Assembly: GCA_013178415.1 (NCBI GenBank)
Contig: JABLXA010000004.1
Span: 124,001 to 188,000 of the forward strand
From: Bacillota bacterium
GTDB lineage: Bacteria; Bacillota; SHA-98; Ch115
Direction of reading: 5' to 3'
DNA length: 64,000 nt
Shown here piece after piece: positions 63,738 through 64,000 of this stretch (its first letter is position 1; each line of letters begins with the position of its first letter). The notes under the pieces were generated by a model. It searched no databases, had not been told where the DNA came from, and was given only the letters and a program-made list of their open reading frames with translations. The position numbers and the translations under genes were made by a program.

Positions 63738-64000
63738 ATGATGGTGAGGGTGAGTGCCCCTGCTACTGTAGCCAATTTGGGCCCCGGGTTTGATGCTATG
63801 GGGATGGCTGTTGGGGTACATTGTATTTTCGAAGCCAGGTCATCGGGTAACGGTGACGGTATAACCATATGCGCTCATGGCGTAGATGGGGAGAAGATCC
63901 TGGATGGTCAGGACAATCTTGTAGTAAAGGCTATGAGAGCGGTGGAATCTGGATCAGGACATTCCTTGCCGCCGATTACTATTGATATTCTGAATCAGAT
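63738..64000 (+). CDS. thrB: homoserine kinase, cut by the window end
   Basis: The frame from ATG 63738 is open to the window end (87 codons) and begins MMVRVSAPATVANLGPGFDA, the N-terminal GHMP signature of ThrB, followed by LGMAVGVH-like MGMAVGVHCIFEA. It phosphorylates homoserine for threonine synthase. It starts two bases after thrC. The catalytic GLGSS motif would lie beyond the edge. Confidence 0.95.
   Translation, partial: MMVRVSAPATVANLGPGFDAMGMAVGVHCIFEARSSGNGDGITICAHGVDGEKILDGQDNLVVKAMRAVESGSGHSLPPITIDILNQ

Overview
The window reads as chromosome of a Bacillota (Firmicutes) bacterium. Pointers are the ctsR-mcsA-mcsB-clpC operon with a CtsR heptad operator, strong purine-rich ribosome binding sites, riboswitch-controlled transport genes and an ECF sigma/anti-sigma pair. 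A 642-residue signal-peptide protein with beta-strand-rich sequence and a C-terminal phenylalanine looks like an outer-membrane beta-barrel, so the organism may be one of the diderm Firmicutes; I cannot place it further. No rRNA, tRNA, insertion sequence or classical CRISPR array was seen.

Layout. 0-5.2 kb: a palindrome array, polA, and a cation-diffusion-facilitator transporter behind a terminator-bearing leader that may be a NiCo riboswitch. 5.6-12 kb: the barrel protein, a URO-D-like enzyme, a decayed PIN gene and an ABC-F ATPase. 12.7-22 kb: double-NodB polysaccharide deacetylase, unusual transketolase, orphan Phd antitoxin with a broken toxin remnant, Hsp20, and an old-yellow-enzyme-type reductase. 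22-29 kb: accessory island with a MNT/HEPN toxin-antitoxin pair, a pRiA4b ORF-3-like protein, remnants of a URO-D gene and an alcohol dehydrogenase, and two carbohydrate-active genes (GHL6-like and GH172/DUF2961). 29.4-31.6 kb: a chemoreceptor. 31.7-37.4 kb (minus strand): a fluoride-response locus with two fluoride riboswitches, a DUF6062-like protein, a CPA2 antiporter, UspA, a dynamin-like GTPase, a zinc-ribbon/HEAT protein and a dead MFS transporter. 37.9-43.8 kb: galT-galK with a small upstream gene, a radical SAM protein, birA-bioY, and a PIN/antitoxin pair. 44-52.8 kb: a TPR protein, a cobalamin riboswitch with btuFCD, and tldD-pmbA. 53-58.8 kb: DegV and the CtsR operon. 58.9-61.2 kb: ECF sigma factor, zinc-finger anti-sigma and a Yip1/degenerate signal-peptidase fusion. 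61.4 kb to the end: hom-thrC-thrB, the last running off the window.

The most unusual pattern is in the intergenic DNA. At least five spacers carry tandem arrays of imperfect palindromes repeating every 32 bp, close to three helical turns. Two arrays share a 17-bp unit with TGGCG/CGCCA-type arms; the others use unrelated sequences but keep the period. A further array near 49.5 kb has a longer period, a shared core and stem arms that change together. I know of no described family that matches this; I offer it as the leading candidate for a new system. The fluoride locus is second: its riboswitches place a DUF6062-like protein, and by operon position a dynamin-like GTPase and a HEAT protein, under fluoride control.
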